DNA of 22,716 bases from Halieaceae bacterium UBA4438 (GCA_002390485.1 DGPO01000119.1:1044-23759); one strand, 5' to 3'; counted from the stretch's first letter, positions 6,567 to 15,265 are shown. The notes: generated by a model not told the origin, from the sequence alone. Translations and numbers: made by a program.

Positions 6567-8846
6567 GTGTCAAAAAATAACGAGAAGCCTCAGTCGCAAT
6601 TTCATTACCGGACCTGCCATTTGTGCGAAACGATGTGCGGCATCGAAGTCGAACATGACGGGGAGCAAATTATCGCAATTCGTGGTGATAAGCGTGACGT
6701 TCTCAGCCAGGGTAATATCTGTCCAAAAGCAACAGGCCTGCAAGATATACACACGGATCCCGATCGACTCCGGAAACCGTTGATTCGAGAGCGCATCGAT
6801 GCCTCAAAAAAAAGTGCTGGCGATGGATGGCGCGAGGTCGACTGGGACGAAGCGATAAGGTTTGCCTCAAGCGGTATCGCGTCAGTGCAGCGACAGCACG
6901 GTACCGGAGCCGCGGGCTCCTACTGTGGCCGCAGTACCGCCCACAACATAGGCGCCCTACTAGGCGTTAATTTGTTGCGGAAAGGCCTGTCGACTCGTCA
7001 CGTATACACTGGATCCACCTGTGATCAGGTGCCCCATAATTTTGCGTGGCATCACATGCTCGGGCACCAGTTCTTCGCCACAGTGCCGGACATCGACCGC
7101 ACTGATTACTTTCTGATGCTGGGGACGAACCCAAAGGTCTCAAATGGCGCAATGATGTCTACCGGTGCCAATGTCCATAAGAAATTGAATGCCATCAGAG
7201 CCCGTGGAGGTAAGACTGTCCTAATAGATCCTCGGCGCAATGAAACCGCACCGTATTGCGACGAGCACCATTTCGTTAAGCCAAATACAGATGCATTACT
7301 CCTGATCGGTCTTATCAAATCAATCATTGATAACGATCTCTCAGATTTAGGACGGCTAGAACCGGATATACAGGGCCTAGAGCACGTTATAGCCATGACA
7401 CAGGACTTTGATCTTTCACAGATTGCCAGTGCCACAGGTATCTCAGTTGAGACGATCGTGCGTCTAGCAAGAGAGTTCGCAACCACCGAGAACGCGGTGT
7501 GCTACGGAAGGACTGGGGTATCGATGGTCGAGTTTGGTGGGCTGTGCTTGTGGCTCATCATGGTGCTCAACATCATCACGGGAAACCTCGATAAACCGGG
7601 TGGACTCATGTTTCCTCGCAATGCCATCGATTCACTTTCCGCCACCCGTTCCAGCTATGATCGTTATCGATCGCGCGTCCGACAGCGCCCGGAGTTTGGC
7701 GGTGAATTTCCCATGGCGATTCTCGCTGACGAAATTCTCACGCCCGGTGAAGGTCAACTCAAAGCGCTGATTGCGATTGCGGGCAATATGGTGCTGTCAA
7801 TGGCTGATGGGACCCACACTGAGACCGCACTCTCCAACCTTGATTTCATGGTGTCTATAGACCCCTATCTCAACGAAACTACGCGTTTCGCTGATGTAAT
7901 ATTGCCACCCGCGGGGCCGTTCGAAAAACCCCATTACGATCTCTTTTACCACACCTACGACACCATCAACTGGGCTAAATATTCACCCGCACTCTTTGAG
8001 AGCCCAGACAAGGTCTACACCGACTATGAAATTATTGGGGAGCTGATGGAGGGCATACGCATTAAACGCGAAGCCTCATTCGTAAAGCGTCTTCGAATTC
8101 GAATCACAACCTGGCTTTCGCGGCGCCTACTCAGCGTGGATCGTATTATTGATTTAGGCCTGCGCTTTGGTCCCTACGGCTCGGGTATCAATCCCCTGAG
8201 TCGAAATGGATTAAATCTCAAAAAGCTCAAGACACACCCACACGGGCTTTTTCTAGGGGAACTCGAACCGTGCTTACCAAAACGCTTATTTACAAGCGAC
8301 AAGAAAATACAGCTGGCCCCTGCGCCAATGCTTGACGACCTTCCGCGACTGAAAGCTCATTTGCAAACGCTAGACGCCTTCAGTGACGACCCTAAAGGCC
8401 TGCAAATCATCAGTCGACTGACAACTCGCACGCTGGGTTGGATGCATCATAGCCAGAGGCTAATCAAAGGCAGGAATCCTGTGGAACTCATCATTCACCC
8501 TGAAGACGCTGACGCACGAGCCATTAATTCGGACAGTCTTGTACGCATTAGCACACAGCGTGGTGCCATTGAGGTCCCCGTGCAAATCAGCGATGACATT
8601 ATGCCCGGCGTTGTCAGTCTTCCCCATTTGTGGGGCCACAACCGGCCCGGGACCCGGCAACGCGTGGCTAACGCCTCACCGGGCGCCAGCTATAACGATC
8701 TTATGGGAGTCCAGAGCATTGACGAGCTAACGGGCAACGCTATTTTCAACGGTGTCCGCGTGCACGTGACCCCCATTGGTGTCTGTGATGCACCGGAAGC
8801 ACGGCATCACGACGAAGATGTCGAAGAATTTGTAGTTCGAAGCTAA
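6567..8846 (+). CDS. Molybdopterin-dependent oxidoreductase (catalytic subunit-like)
   Basis: This large protein of the complex iron-sulfur molybdoenzyme family starts with a [4Fe-4S] motif: Cys at 19, 22, 26 and 54, counting from the GTG at 6561. Cys154 in GSTCDQVPHN is the likely molybdenum ligand. The C-terminal region around 640-750 fits the molybdopterin dinucleotide-binding domain. There is no twin-arginine signal, so it is probably cytoplasmic. No FeS, diheme or chaperone subunit lies beside it. Two GTG starts are possible; AAGAG stands five bases before the one at 6567, which is preferred and removes two residues. The substrate cannot be read from sequence; formate dehydrogenase-like and polysulfide reductase-like enzymes share this layout. 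It is followed 23 bases later by the exported gene. Confidence 0.88.
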   Translation: MSKNNEKPQSQFHYRTCHLCETMCGIEVEHDGEQIIAIRGDKRDVLSQGNICPKATGLQDIHTDPDRLRKPLIRERIDASKKSAGDGWREVDWDEAIRFASSGIASVQRQHGTGAAGSYCGRSTAHNIGALLGVNLLRKGLSTRHVYTGSTCDQVPHNFAWHHMLGHQFFATVPDIDRTDYFLMLGTNPKVSNGAMMSTGANVHKKLNAIRARGGKTVLIDPRRNETAPYCDEHHFVKPNTDALLLIGLIKSIIDNDLSDLGRLEPDIQGLEHVIAMTQDFDLSQIASATGISVETIVRLAREFATTENAVCYGRTGVSMVEFGGLCLWLIMVLNIITGNLDKPGGLMFPRNAIDSLSATRSSYDRYRSRVRQRPEFGGEFPMAILADEILTPGEGQLKALIAIAGNMVLSMADGTHTETALSNLDFMVSIDPYLNETTRFADVILPPAGPFEKPHYDLFYHTYDTINWAKYSPALFESPDKVYTDYEIIGELMEGIRIKREASFVKRLRIRITTWLSRRLLSVDRIIDLGLRFGPYGSGINPLSRNGLNLKKLKTHPHGLFLGELEPCLPKRLFTSDKKIQLAPAPMLDDLPRLKAHLQTLDAFSDDPKGLQIISRLTTRTLGWMHHSQRLIKGRNPVELIIHPEDADARAINSDSLVRISTQRGAIEVPVQISDDIMPGVVSLPHLWGHNRPGTRQRVANASPGASYNDLMGVQSIDELTGNAIFNGVRVHVTPIGVCDAPEARHHDEDVEEFVVRS

Positions 8847-8869
8847 CGAAACCGAGGATCGCCTAAAAC

Positions 8870-10339
8870 ATGTCACGGAAAGTTTTGCTCATCACAGCAG
8901 CCGCAATCGCCCTGGGTTACTTCACTGCACTGCGCGCGTGTCACCAAGTTCCAGCGTCTATGGGTCAGGCCTCAACAGCAGCCCCCTTACCGGCACCGCA
9001 TCAGGTACATCACCCGTTTCTTGCTGAGTCACAGCGCTCATCCATGCACGGTGGCGCGCACAATTGGGACATTAACACCTACGGTGGACCCTTGGGGCAC
9101 AAGACAAGCGCCAAGCATCGAGTATTCAGCAGCATCATTGGCGTTGCGCCCAATATTTCCTTCGATTCAAAAGGGCGTTTGATCACCGTCAGCATTAAGC
9201 TTACCGGTATTGAGCTTCATCTTCTGGACCCTGAGACGCTCGAGACACTGGCCCTGCTGAAGCTTCCGCCAAAAGCCAGCGCCTCTGACAACAGCGGTGG
9301 CGCTTATTTCCACCTGGACTCGCAAGATCGAGTTTTGCTAGCGCCGGCGAATAACACCATCTCCATTTATGAGATCACACAGCGATCTGGTGAGCTTCAA
9401 TGGAGTTTGGCAGAGCAATACAGTGTTGCGGGAGTGGTTCCTGAAGGCGTCAACATTCACGACGTTATCCCCGATTGGATTGGGAATCTTTGGTTCGTCA
9501 CTGGTGGTGCGTATCTTGGCTACCGAGAGCAATCGACGGGAGAATTTTACACTTACCAGTTACCCGCAGAGGGTGAGACGATTCAGAACTCGTTCGCAGT
9601 CGATGATGAGGGGCTGTATGTCGTCTCAACCGACGCCCTCTATCAGTTCCAAATCGACGCACAGACGAAACAACCCGTTTACACGTGGCGCGCGGACTAT
9701 GACAACGGCGCAGCGCAAAAACCGGGCACGCTCTCTCATGGATCGGGCACCTCCCCCACGCTTATTGGCAGCGATCTTGTAGCGATTGCCGACGATGGTG
9801 ACCCTCACACCAACATCGTGGTCTACAAGAGAGCCGCGCGCATCGACGGAGGCCGCCTTGTCTGTAAAGTGCCGCTGTTCAAACAAGGGCAAAGTGCTAC
9901 TGAAAACTCATTACTTGTCTACGGCAATGCCATGGTGGTTCAAAACGACTATGGGCACGTTTACACAGGTAATGCGCTTAAGACATCGCCCGGCATCATG
10001 CGGGTTGACGTGCGAGAGGATCGTACCGGCTGTGACGTCGTCTGGTCCAATGAGACCTTTCTTTCTCAATCACTACCGAGGCTTTCGACCGCAACAGGTT
10101 TACTGTACTTCTACACCTTTCAAAAACAGTCCACGGGAGATGTGTTCGGTGGCTGGTATCTCACTGCTGTGAACTGGGAGACTGGCTTACCCGTGTGGGA
10201 TCGTCTGATCGGAAGAGGCACTGGCTCAATGATCGACGCATTATCGAGTGTCACCGCACCTGTGGTCTTGGGACCCAACCGCGCTGCCTATGTTGGCATT
10301 CGCACCGGTGTCGTTATGGCGAAAGACCAGCCCCTGTGA
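8870..10339 (+). CDS. Exported protein, probable beta-propeller, unknown function
   Basis: The 489-residue product begins with MSRK, a hydrophobic stretch (about 5-21) and LRAC at 21-24. This is a signal peptide or N-terminal anchor; the cysteine gives only a poor lipobox because of the arginine. The body has repeated strand-rich blocks of the kind FDSKGRLITV, LDSQDRVLLA, DWIGNLWFVTGG and VDDEGLYVV, which suggest a propeller-like repeat. No heme CxxCH and no clear catalytic motif is seen. CGAGGA lies 11 bases before the ATG, which is a long spacing. It starts 23 bases after the molybdoenzyme gene and is likely co-transcribed, though one protein is exported and the other lacks a signal. Confidence 0.7.
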   Translation: MSRKVLLITAAAIALGYFTALRACHQVPASMGQASTAAPLPAPHQVHHPFLAESQRSSMHGGAHNWDINTYGGPLGHKTSAKHRVFSSIIGVAPNISFDSKGRLITVSIKLTGIELHLLDPETLETLALLKLPPKASASDNSGGAYFHLDSQDRVLLAPANNTISIYEITQRSGELQWSLAEQYSVAGVVPEGVNIHDVIPDWIGNLWFVTGGAYLGYREQSTGEFYTYQLPAEGETIQNSFAVDDEGLYVVSTDALYQFQIDAQTKQPVYTWRADYDNGAAQKPGTLSHGSGTSPTLIGSDLVAIADDGDPHTNIVVYKRAARIDGGRLVCKVPLFKQGQSATENSLLVYGNAMVVQNDYGHVYTGNALKTSPGIMRVDVREDRTGCDVVWSNETFLSQSLPRLSTATGLLYFYTFQKQSTGDVFGGWYLTAVNWETGLPVWDRLIGRGTGSMIDALSSVTAPVVLGPNRAAYVGIRTGVVMAKDQPL

Positions 10340-10489
10340 CTCGACCTATTGCAGGCGCAACACGCCCAGTTGAATCGTTAGAACTCAATCAAGTAGGCGG
10401 GCGGGGGTCAACTGTATGAAGCAACAAGCGGCCGTAAACACCGGTTCATAAAAAACACACAGGACCGTATTTTTAGCCGTTTTTAAGTA

Positions 10490-10563
10490 TGGAGGCTCGG
10501 GTCGGAATCGAACCGGCGTTGACGGATTTGCAATCCGCTGCATTACCACTCTGCCACCGAGCC
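10490..10563 (-). tRNA. tRNA-Cys (anticodon GCA)
   Basis: Read on the minus strand, the gene has acceptor arms GGCTCGG and CCGAGCC, a D-arm with AGTGGTAA, an anticodon stem GCGGA/TCCGT around the loop TTGCAAA with anticodon GCA, a T-loop TTCGATT and an encoded TCCA end. The second pair of the T-stem is a C-A mismatch (GCCGG against CCGAC); the other pairs are good. It lies beyond the 3' end of the minus-strand sulfur operon, six bases after a palindromic possible terminator. No clear terminator follows the tRNA. Confidence 0.95.
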
Positions 10564-10582
10564 ATAAAGGAGCACGTGCTCC
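10564..10582 (-). terminator. Possible terminator between sulfur operon and tRNA-Cys
   Basis: GGAGCACGTGCTCC at 10569-10582 is a perfect 14-bp palindrome. Read on the minus strand it is followed by TTTAT, a short U-rich stretch. A second stem, CGAAGT with a 6-base loop and ACTTCG, lies just upstream in transcription order at 10592-10609. The pair could end the sulfur operon transcript or mark RNA processing before the tRNA. The U-tract is short, so this is tentative. Confidence 0.45.
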
Positions 10583-10642
10583 GAAGAAGCGCGAAGTATA
10601 CAGACTTCGAATTGTTTGTCATCCGAGATCTGAGGGCCATTA

Positions 10643-11008
10643 TCACGTCAAACGAGACTGGTAGTTTCCTTGAATACGCTGTCCCATTGCGACCCACTGC
10701 TCCTGCGTGCACCGACGTGCTAGGGCCTCACTGATCTCGACCGAATCAACACCGACTTTCAGTGCCATAGGAAACTGATCAGGGACGATCTCTCCCGCAG
10801 CGCAGATATGTCCTGTATAGCCACGCAGCCTCAACTGTCGTGCCATCGTTAGAAATCGGCCATCCGAAAATCCGTCAAACGAAATACGAACACCTGCCGA
10901 CTCAAGCACATCGCCGAGCAGGTCGGGATCTATCGACACGTGAATATCAGTAAACGCTATGTTCATCTCATCTACAAAGTGCCCTGTACGATCAATCGAA
11001 ATAGTCAC
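10643..11008 (-). CDS. DUF934 family protein of the sulfite reduction operon
   Basis: This 121-residue protein matches the DUF934 pattern: FDGFSDGR (44-51), then MARQLRLRGYTGHICAAGEI and PDQFPMALKVGVDSVEI. DUF934 genes are regularly found beside cysI and cysH in proteobacteria without a CysJ flavoprotein; their biochemical role is not settled as far as I know. A helper or electron-transfer accessory to sulfite reductase is the usual guess. No cysteine cluster or cofactor motif is visible. The start is a GTG that overlaps the cysH stop by four bases (GTGA), so translation is coupled. It is the last gene of the operon. Confidence 0.82.
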   Translation of the reverse strand: MTISIDRTGHFVDEMNIAFTDIHVSIDPDLLGDVLESAGVRISFDGFSDGRFLTMARQLRLRGYTGHICAAGEIVPDQFPMALKVGVDSVEISEALARRCTQEQWVAMGQRIQGNYQSRLT

Positions 11009-11781
11009 GCGACGTTCTCCGAGCTTGCAATAATGTGGGTACGGTCATGTAAACCGCACTCAAGTTTCGCTGATCCACGCCAGCGACCGGCTCGTGAGGC
11101 CTCCCCGAACATGACCGGACTCGTACACGGTGCGCATCCCACTGACCAAAAACCTTGGCTCACTAACGGGTGCTCGAGTAAGTCGTTCGCCACTTTGTAA
11201 GTCGCGATCTCGTTCTCAGACCACTGAGCGAGTGGATTAATTTTGAGTTTTCCCCGCAACCGGTCAACCTCAACGCACTGAACTTCCACGCGCGTCGATG
11301 ACTGCGCCTGCCGCTGACCCGATATCCACGCGTCGTTCATGCGAAGGTGCCTGTTGAGTGTATTGACCTTTCGCAACTGACAGCAGGCATCGGCCTGGTC
11401 ACGATGAAGGCGTCCTTGTGCGTCGTGACGCTTCGCTTCAAGCGGGTCAACTCGCGCGACCCGAACCCCTGTGAGCCCTAAGGCTCGGGTCAATTGACTC
11501 CGGTAAGCCAGCGTTTCATCAAAATGAAAGCCCGTATCCAAGAACACGACCTCTGCCGACTGATCGACCAAGGACAGTAGATGCAGCAGCACCGCACTGT
11601 CTGCTCCAAAGCTCGACACCAACACGGGGTTCTTGATAAACGCGCTGTCGGCGAATGCGTTTCTGAGGATCTCGACGGCAGGAAGACCCGACCACGCCTT
11701 GTTGAGCCTGCGAGCCACCGCTTCGAGTCGGGTCACTTCACTTGGGCTAGGACTTGAGCTAGGCCGCTTTATCGATGGCAT
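11005..11781 (-). CDS. cysH: Adenylyl-sulfate (APS) reductase
   Basis: This enzyme reduces adenylyl sulfate to sulfite in assimilatory sulfate reduction. Counting from the ATG at 11781, the 258-residue protein has the nucleotide loop SFGADSAVLL (57-66), LDTGFHFDETL (81-91), a Cys-Cys pair (133-134), a CxxC (216 and 219) and KLECGLH with catalytic Cys242. The CC plus CxxC set binds a [4Fe-4S] cluster and marks the APS-using type; PAPS reductases lack it. A longer frame to 11832 exists, but AGGAGG stands six bases before the chosen ATG, which lies inside the end of the cysI gene (23-base overlap). Thioredoxin is the expected electron donor. Confidence 0.92.
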   Translation of the reverse strand: MPSIKRPSSSPSPSEVTRLEAVARRLNKAWSGLPAVEILRNAFADSAFIKNPVLVSSFGADSAVLLHLLSLVDQSAEVVFLDTGFHFDETLAYRSQLTRALGLTGVRVARVDPLEAKRHDAQGRLHRDQADACCQLRKVNTLNRHLRMNDAWISGQRQAQSSTRVEVQCVEVDRLRGKLKINPLAQWSENEIATYKVANDLLEHPLVSQGFWSVGCAPCTSPVMFGEASRAGRWRGSAKLECGLHDRTHIIASSENVA

Positions 11782-13411
11782 AGAGCGCCTCCTGAAAAGG
11801 GGTTGTGCCCAGTCGCTGAACAGTGGATACAAAGGCCTCTGACGGGTCTACACGCAAGGCTAAATAGCGATCAATTAATCGGTCGAGTGCGGGCATCAAC
11901 TCCTCAACACTAAAGCCTCTTCCCATTTTTCGACCTATTGTTGCGTCATTACCTGCGCTTCCGCCAATGGTAATCTGGTAGTTCTCCACCCCAGCCTTGT
12001 CCAAACCTAGAATGCCAATATGACCCACGTGGTGGTGCCCACAGGCATTGATACAACCGGAAATTTTGATCTTAAGATCACCAATCTCAGACTCGCGACG
12101 CTCGTAACGAAGTGCAATGTCCTGTGCAATCGGGATCGACCTTGCCGTCGCCAAGGCGCAGTAGTCCATGCCAGGACAGGCGATGATGTCCGAGACAAGC
12201 CCAATGTTTGCCGTCGCCAGCCCGTGCTTACCCAACTGTCGATAAATCTCAGGTAAATCTGCCTGCGCAACATGGGGCACCACGATGTTCTGTTCATGAC
12301 TCACGCGCAGCTCTTCGTGACCAAATCGCTCAGCAAGGTCCGCCATCACTCGCATTTGAGAGGCACTGGCATCGCCTGGCGTATTACCGTGTCCCTTCAA
12401 ACTGATCGTGACACTGGCATAAGACGGGTGTTTGTGGGGGTTCACATTACGCTCAACCCAAGTCCTAAACTGCGTATCGCTGTCGAGCGCATTGAAATAA
12501 ACGTCTTGTGATTTCTCCAAAAAACTCGGTGACTCGAAGTCAGCGTGAATCTCTCCAAGAACACTCAAGTCTTGTCCAGTAAACGCCGGTCGCAGACGTT
12601 CAAACGCGGCTTCGACTTTTTCTCTGAATACGTCAATGCCCATCTCGCTAACCGTAATCTTGATCCGTGCCTTGTACTTATTGTCTCTGCGCCCCGCCAC
12701 GTTATAGACCGACAAGACGGCCTCAAGGTAGGGCAGCAGGTCTTCGGCTGCCAGTTCGCTGTGCAGTTGCTGACCGATAATCGGTGTCCGGCCTAATCCG
12801 CCCCCAACGAACACTTTGAAGGCAATGCGCCCTTGAACCTCAATCAACTGAAGACCGATATCGTGGGCGCGTATGACGGCGCGGTCATCGGAGCCACCCG
12901 TAATGGCGATTTTAAATTTACGAGGAAGAAACTGAAACTCGGGATGGTCGGTGGACCACTGCCTAATGAGTTCAGCATAAGGTCTTGGATCAGCGACCTC
13001 GTCGAGCGCGGCCCCAGCAAACTGGTCGGTGGTTACATTGCGAATGGTGTTGCCGCTGGTCTGTATCGCGTGCATATCGACGTCGGCTAATGCCTCCAGA
13101 ATCTCAGGCGTATCGATCAATCGTGGCCAGTTAAATTGAATATTTTGCCGCGTTGTAAAGTGTCCATAACCCTTGTCCCATCTGTCGGCAACATCAGCAA
13201 GCTGCCGCATTTGCATCGGTGTCAGCGAGCCATACGGAATAGCAACGCGAAGCATGTAAGCGTGAAGCTGGAGATAGACGCCGTTCATCAAGCGAAGTGG
13301 CTTAAACTCATCTTCTGTCAGAGAGCCGTTTAAGCGGCGCTTTACTTGATCTCGGTACTGCGACACACGGTCTCTTACGAACGCGCGGTCAAATTCACTA
13401 TAGGCGTACAT
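11759..13411 (-). CDS. cysI: Sulfite reductase hemoprotein (nitrite/sulfite reductase family)
   Basis: This 550-residue protein is a siroheme and [4Fe-4S] reductase that takes sulfite to sulfide. The cluster ligands are C412 and C418 in ACPGMDYC and C453 and C457 in GCINACGHHH. The N-terminal half-repeat contains FTTRQNIQFNW (85-95) and TSGNTIRNVTT, typical siroheme-binding segments. The position between cysG and cysH makes sulfite rather than nitrite the likely substrate. No CysJ flavoprotein gene is present, so electrons may come from ferredoxin or another donor. The ATG overlaps the DUF2849 stop by one base (TAATG), which indicates coupled translation. Confidence 0.93.
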   Translation of the reverse strand: MYAYSEFDRAFVRDRVSQYRDQVKRRLNGSLTEDEFKPLRLMNGVYLQLHAYMLRVAIPYGSLTPMQMRQLADVADRWDKGYGHFTTRQNIQFNWPRLIDTPEILEALADVDMHAIQTSGNTIRNVTTDQFAGAALDEVADPRPYAELIRQWSTDHPEFQFLPRKFKIAITGGSDDRAVIRAHDIGLQLIEVQGRIAFKVFVGGGLGRTPIIGQQLHSELAAEDLLPYLEAVLSVYNVAGRRDNKYKARIKITVSEMGIDVFREKVEAAFERLRPAFTGQDLSVLGEIHADFESPSFLEKSQDVYFNALDSDTQFRTWVERNVNPHKHPSYASVTISLKGHGNTPGDASASQMRVMADLAERFGHEELRVSHEQNIVVPHVAQADLPEIYRQLGKHGLATANIGLVSDIIACPGMDYCALATARSIPIAQDIALRYERRESEIGDLKIKISGCINACGHHHVGHIGILGLDKAGVENYQITIGGSAGNDATIGRKMGRGFSVEELMPALDRLIDRYLALRVDPSEAFVSTVQRLGTTPFQEALYAIDKAA

Positions 13412-13725
13412 TAGACAGCCACCTTTTGACGCAGGGATTCTTGTTTGCCGTGACAGTAATTACTCGGTCCGCGCGCTCTAAAGCCCTCTCGGTAGTGTCT
13501 GGAGACAAGTCCATTACTCTCTTCCAAAACTTCCGCAAGGTAGGCTCCAATGACCTCGGCATCGCTCACTACCCGCTGAAGTGATGCCTGAGCCTGTTCT
13601 AGCGACTCAAACACTTTTGACCCCGTCAGGTCGGTACTCCATACCCCCGAGAGGTGCCAGTAAACAGCCTCGCCCGACAGTAGATCATTCGCGGTAATGA
13701 CCACAGGCAACTTAATAGCGGCCAT
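13411..13725 (-). CDS. DUF2849 family protein of the sulfite reduction operon
   Basis: The protein is 104 residues when started at the ATG at 13723-13725, which has GGAGG six bases upstream; a longer frame from 13740 would contain that ribosome binding site within its coding sequence and is rejected. TANDLLSGEAVYW (11-23) and REGFRARGP (79-87) are the DUF2849 hallmarks. Members occur next to cysG and cysI in many proteobacteria, and no biochemical function is established to my knowledge. No cofactor motif is seen. It overlaps the end of cysG by 14 bases and touches cysI by one base, so all three are expected to be made together. Its fixed position suggests a role in sulfite reductase assembly, siroheme delivery or electron supply (inference). 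Confidence 0.82.
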   Translation of the reverse strand: MAAIKLPVVITANDLLSGEAVYWHLSGVWSTDLTGSKVFESLEQAQASLQRVVSDAEVIGAYLAEVLEESNGLVSRHYREGFRARGPSNYCHGKQESLRQKVAV

Positions 13726-15118
13726 CAGAAGCCTCCGCAAGGTCGTCGAGAACGCTCAGGGGCTGTACCGCCTCATGGTCACCGATTCCGACTAATATGA
13801 TCAGTGGGCCATTCCATTCACTGTGGTCCAATGTTTGGGCGAATTCAGCGAGGGTCGACACGAAGCGTCGCTCATTGTCGCGTGAAATATTCTCGATACA
13901 GGTGATCACAAGGTTTCTGTCAGCACCCGCCATCATCAGGCGACCTTGCAGAAACCCAGAGGCTCGTCGTCCCATGTAGATTGCCAGCGCCTGCCCTGAT
14001 TGTACGAGCTGGCGCCAATCGTGATCCGCATAACCCTTCGCGTCGTGAGCGGTCATTAACGTGATGCTCGAATTACGATTGCGTCGTGTTAAGGAATACT
14101 TAAGGCTGGCCGCGGCAGCTGACGCCGAGGTGACACCCGGCACAACTAAGGTTTCAATCCCCGCGTTGTGTAACACGGCCAGCTCCTCGTCGAGCCGGCC
14201 GAAAATTGAGGGGTCACCGCCTTTTAAGCGTACAACTTTTGCTCCGCGACTCGCCTCTGTCAGCAGGACTTCGTTAATGTCGGCTTGGGTCACGTGTTCA
14301 CCAAACCCTTTTTTACCAACATTAATGAATTTTGCCTCACGGCGAGCCAACTCTAAGACGGCGCCTCCAACAAGGCGGTCATAAACAATCACCTCGGCCT
14401 CGTGAAGCAGTCGTCGCGCCTTGAGTGTTAACAGCTCTGGATCTCCAGGACCTGCTCCAACAAACACCACCGAGCCCGGCTCTCGACCCCTGTCCAAATG
14501 CGACGCGAGCAGTGTCTCAAGATCTTGTCTGACCTTGGTAGCAGTGCTCACACCCGTTAGCCGATCGGTACTGAAAAATGCCTTCCAAAACTGCCGTCGT
14601 GCCAACCCCTCAGGTAAGACACGCACCTTGGAACGAAATGCCTGCGCAAATCGCGCAATCTCGCCAAGACGTGTAGGTAACTGCGACTCAATATCTGACT
14701 TAAGCTGTCTTGCCAAAACCGGTGCGGTGCCCTCCGTGCCTATCGCCACGACGACCGGGTCGCGATCCACAATTGCAGGCGTTATGAAATCGCAGGCGTC
14801 GGTTCGGTCTAAAACGTTGACGATCGCGCCCTGCGCACGGGCAAGGTCAGCAACCGCATCGTTTACGGCGTCGTCAGAGTGCGCGGCATAGACAAGCGTC
14901 ACGTCAGCCAAATCAGCTTTGTGAGGCAACCCCGCGTTCAATTTTATTAGGTCTGCTTGGTCCCATGAGAGCATCTCCTCACTCGGGGCGTTGGCAAACA
15001 CGGTGATATCGGCCTGTGTCTTAAGTACACCGCGGCACTTGGCATCTGCCATTTGTCCGTCACCGACGATGACCACTTTACGTCCCTTTGTTGCCACAAA
15101 AACCGGAAGAAAGTCCAT
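13712..15118 (-). CDS. cysG: Siroheme synthase (precorrin-2 dehydrogenase/ferrochelatase and uroporphyrinogen III methyltransferase)
   Basis: This 468-residue fusion makes siroheme for the neighbouring sulfite reductase. The N-terminal dehydrogenase/chelatase part has the dinucleotide-binding GDGQMADAK (19-27, in place of the common GGGxVA), Asp104 in NVLD, and GTEGTAPVLAR (127-137). The C-terminal SAM-dependent methyltransferase part has VGAGPGDPELLT (220-231), RLKGGDPSIFGR (297-308) and VVPGVTSASAAAA (325-337). Length and domain order match E. coli CysG (457 residues). It is the first gene of the operon. AAGAG lies nine bases before the ATG. The promoter must lie in the AT-rich spacer shared with the Lrp-type regulator. 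Confidence 0.95.
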   Translation of the reverse strand: MDFLPVFVATKGRKVVIVGDGQMADAKCRGVLKTQADITVFANAPSEEMLSWDQADLIKLNAGLPHKADLADVTLVYAAHSDDAVNDAVADLARAQGAIVNVLDRTDACDFITPAIVDRDPVVVAIGTEGTAPVLARQLKSDIESQLPTRLGEIARFAQAFRSKVRVLPEGLARRQFWKAFFSTDRLTGVSTATKVRQDLETLLASHLDRGREPGSVVFVGAGPGDPELLTLKARRLLHEAEVIVYDRLVGGAVLELARREAKFINVGKKGFGEHVTQADINEVLLTEASRGAKVVRLKGGDPSIFGRLDEELAVLHNAGIETLVVPGVTSASAAAASLKYSLTRRNRNSSITLMTAHDAKGYADHDWRQLVQSGQALAIYMGRRASGFLQGRLMMAGADRNLVITCIENISRDNERRFVSTLAEFAQTLDHSEWNGPLIILVGIGDHEAVQPLSVLDDLAEASDGRY

Positions 15119-15172
15119 ATTGAGAAACTCTTAGAATTCGACGGCATAATAGGACTTAATTCTTTTTGAATG

Positions 15173-15220
15173 GTTATATAACTAAAAAGTAAGATATAAA
15201 TTCTTAAATATATTAATTTA
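15173..15220. promoter_or_regulatory. AT-rich divergent promoter region with three dyads
   Basis: The spacer between cysG and the regulator gene holds three perfect dyads: GTTATATAAC at 15173-15182, TAAGA-N7-TCTTA at 15190-15206, and TAAAT-N6-ATTTA at 15205-15220. Lrp/AsnC proteins often bind several short AT-rich dyads in the promoter of their own gene and of a neighbour, so these are candidate operators. The centres are about 20.5 and 14.5 bases apart. AT-rich DNA yields chance dyads, so function is unproven. Promoter -10 boxes for both genes are expected here, but none can be picked with confidence. Confidence 0.45.
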
Positions 15221-15265
15221 TAGGTAAATTATCGCTATTTGAGTGACTTAAAGAGGAATTTAGAC

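Noticed and set aside
10473..10712. Open frames on both strands across the tRNA-Cys gene
   Set aside because: They are read through the tRNA and have no protein-like features.
11782..11832. Longer cysH start
   Set aside because: AGGAGG stands six bases before the downstream ATG at 11781, and the extra residues overlap cysI further without adding conserved sequence.
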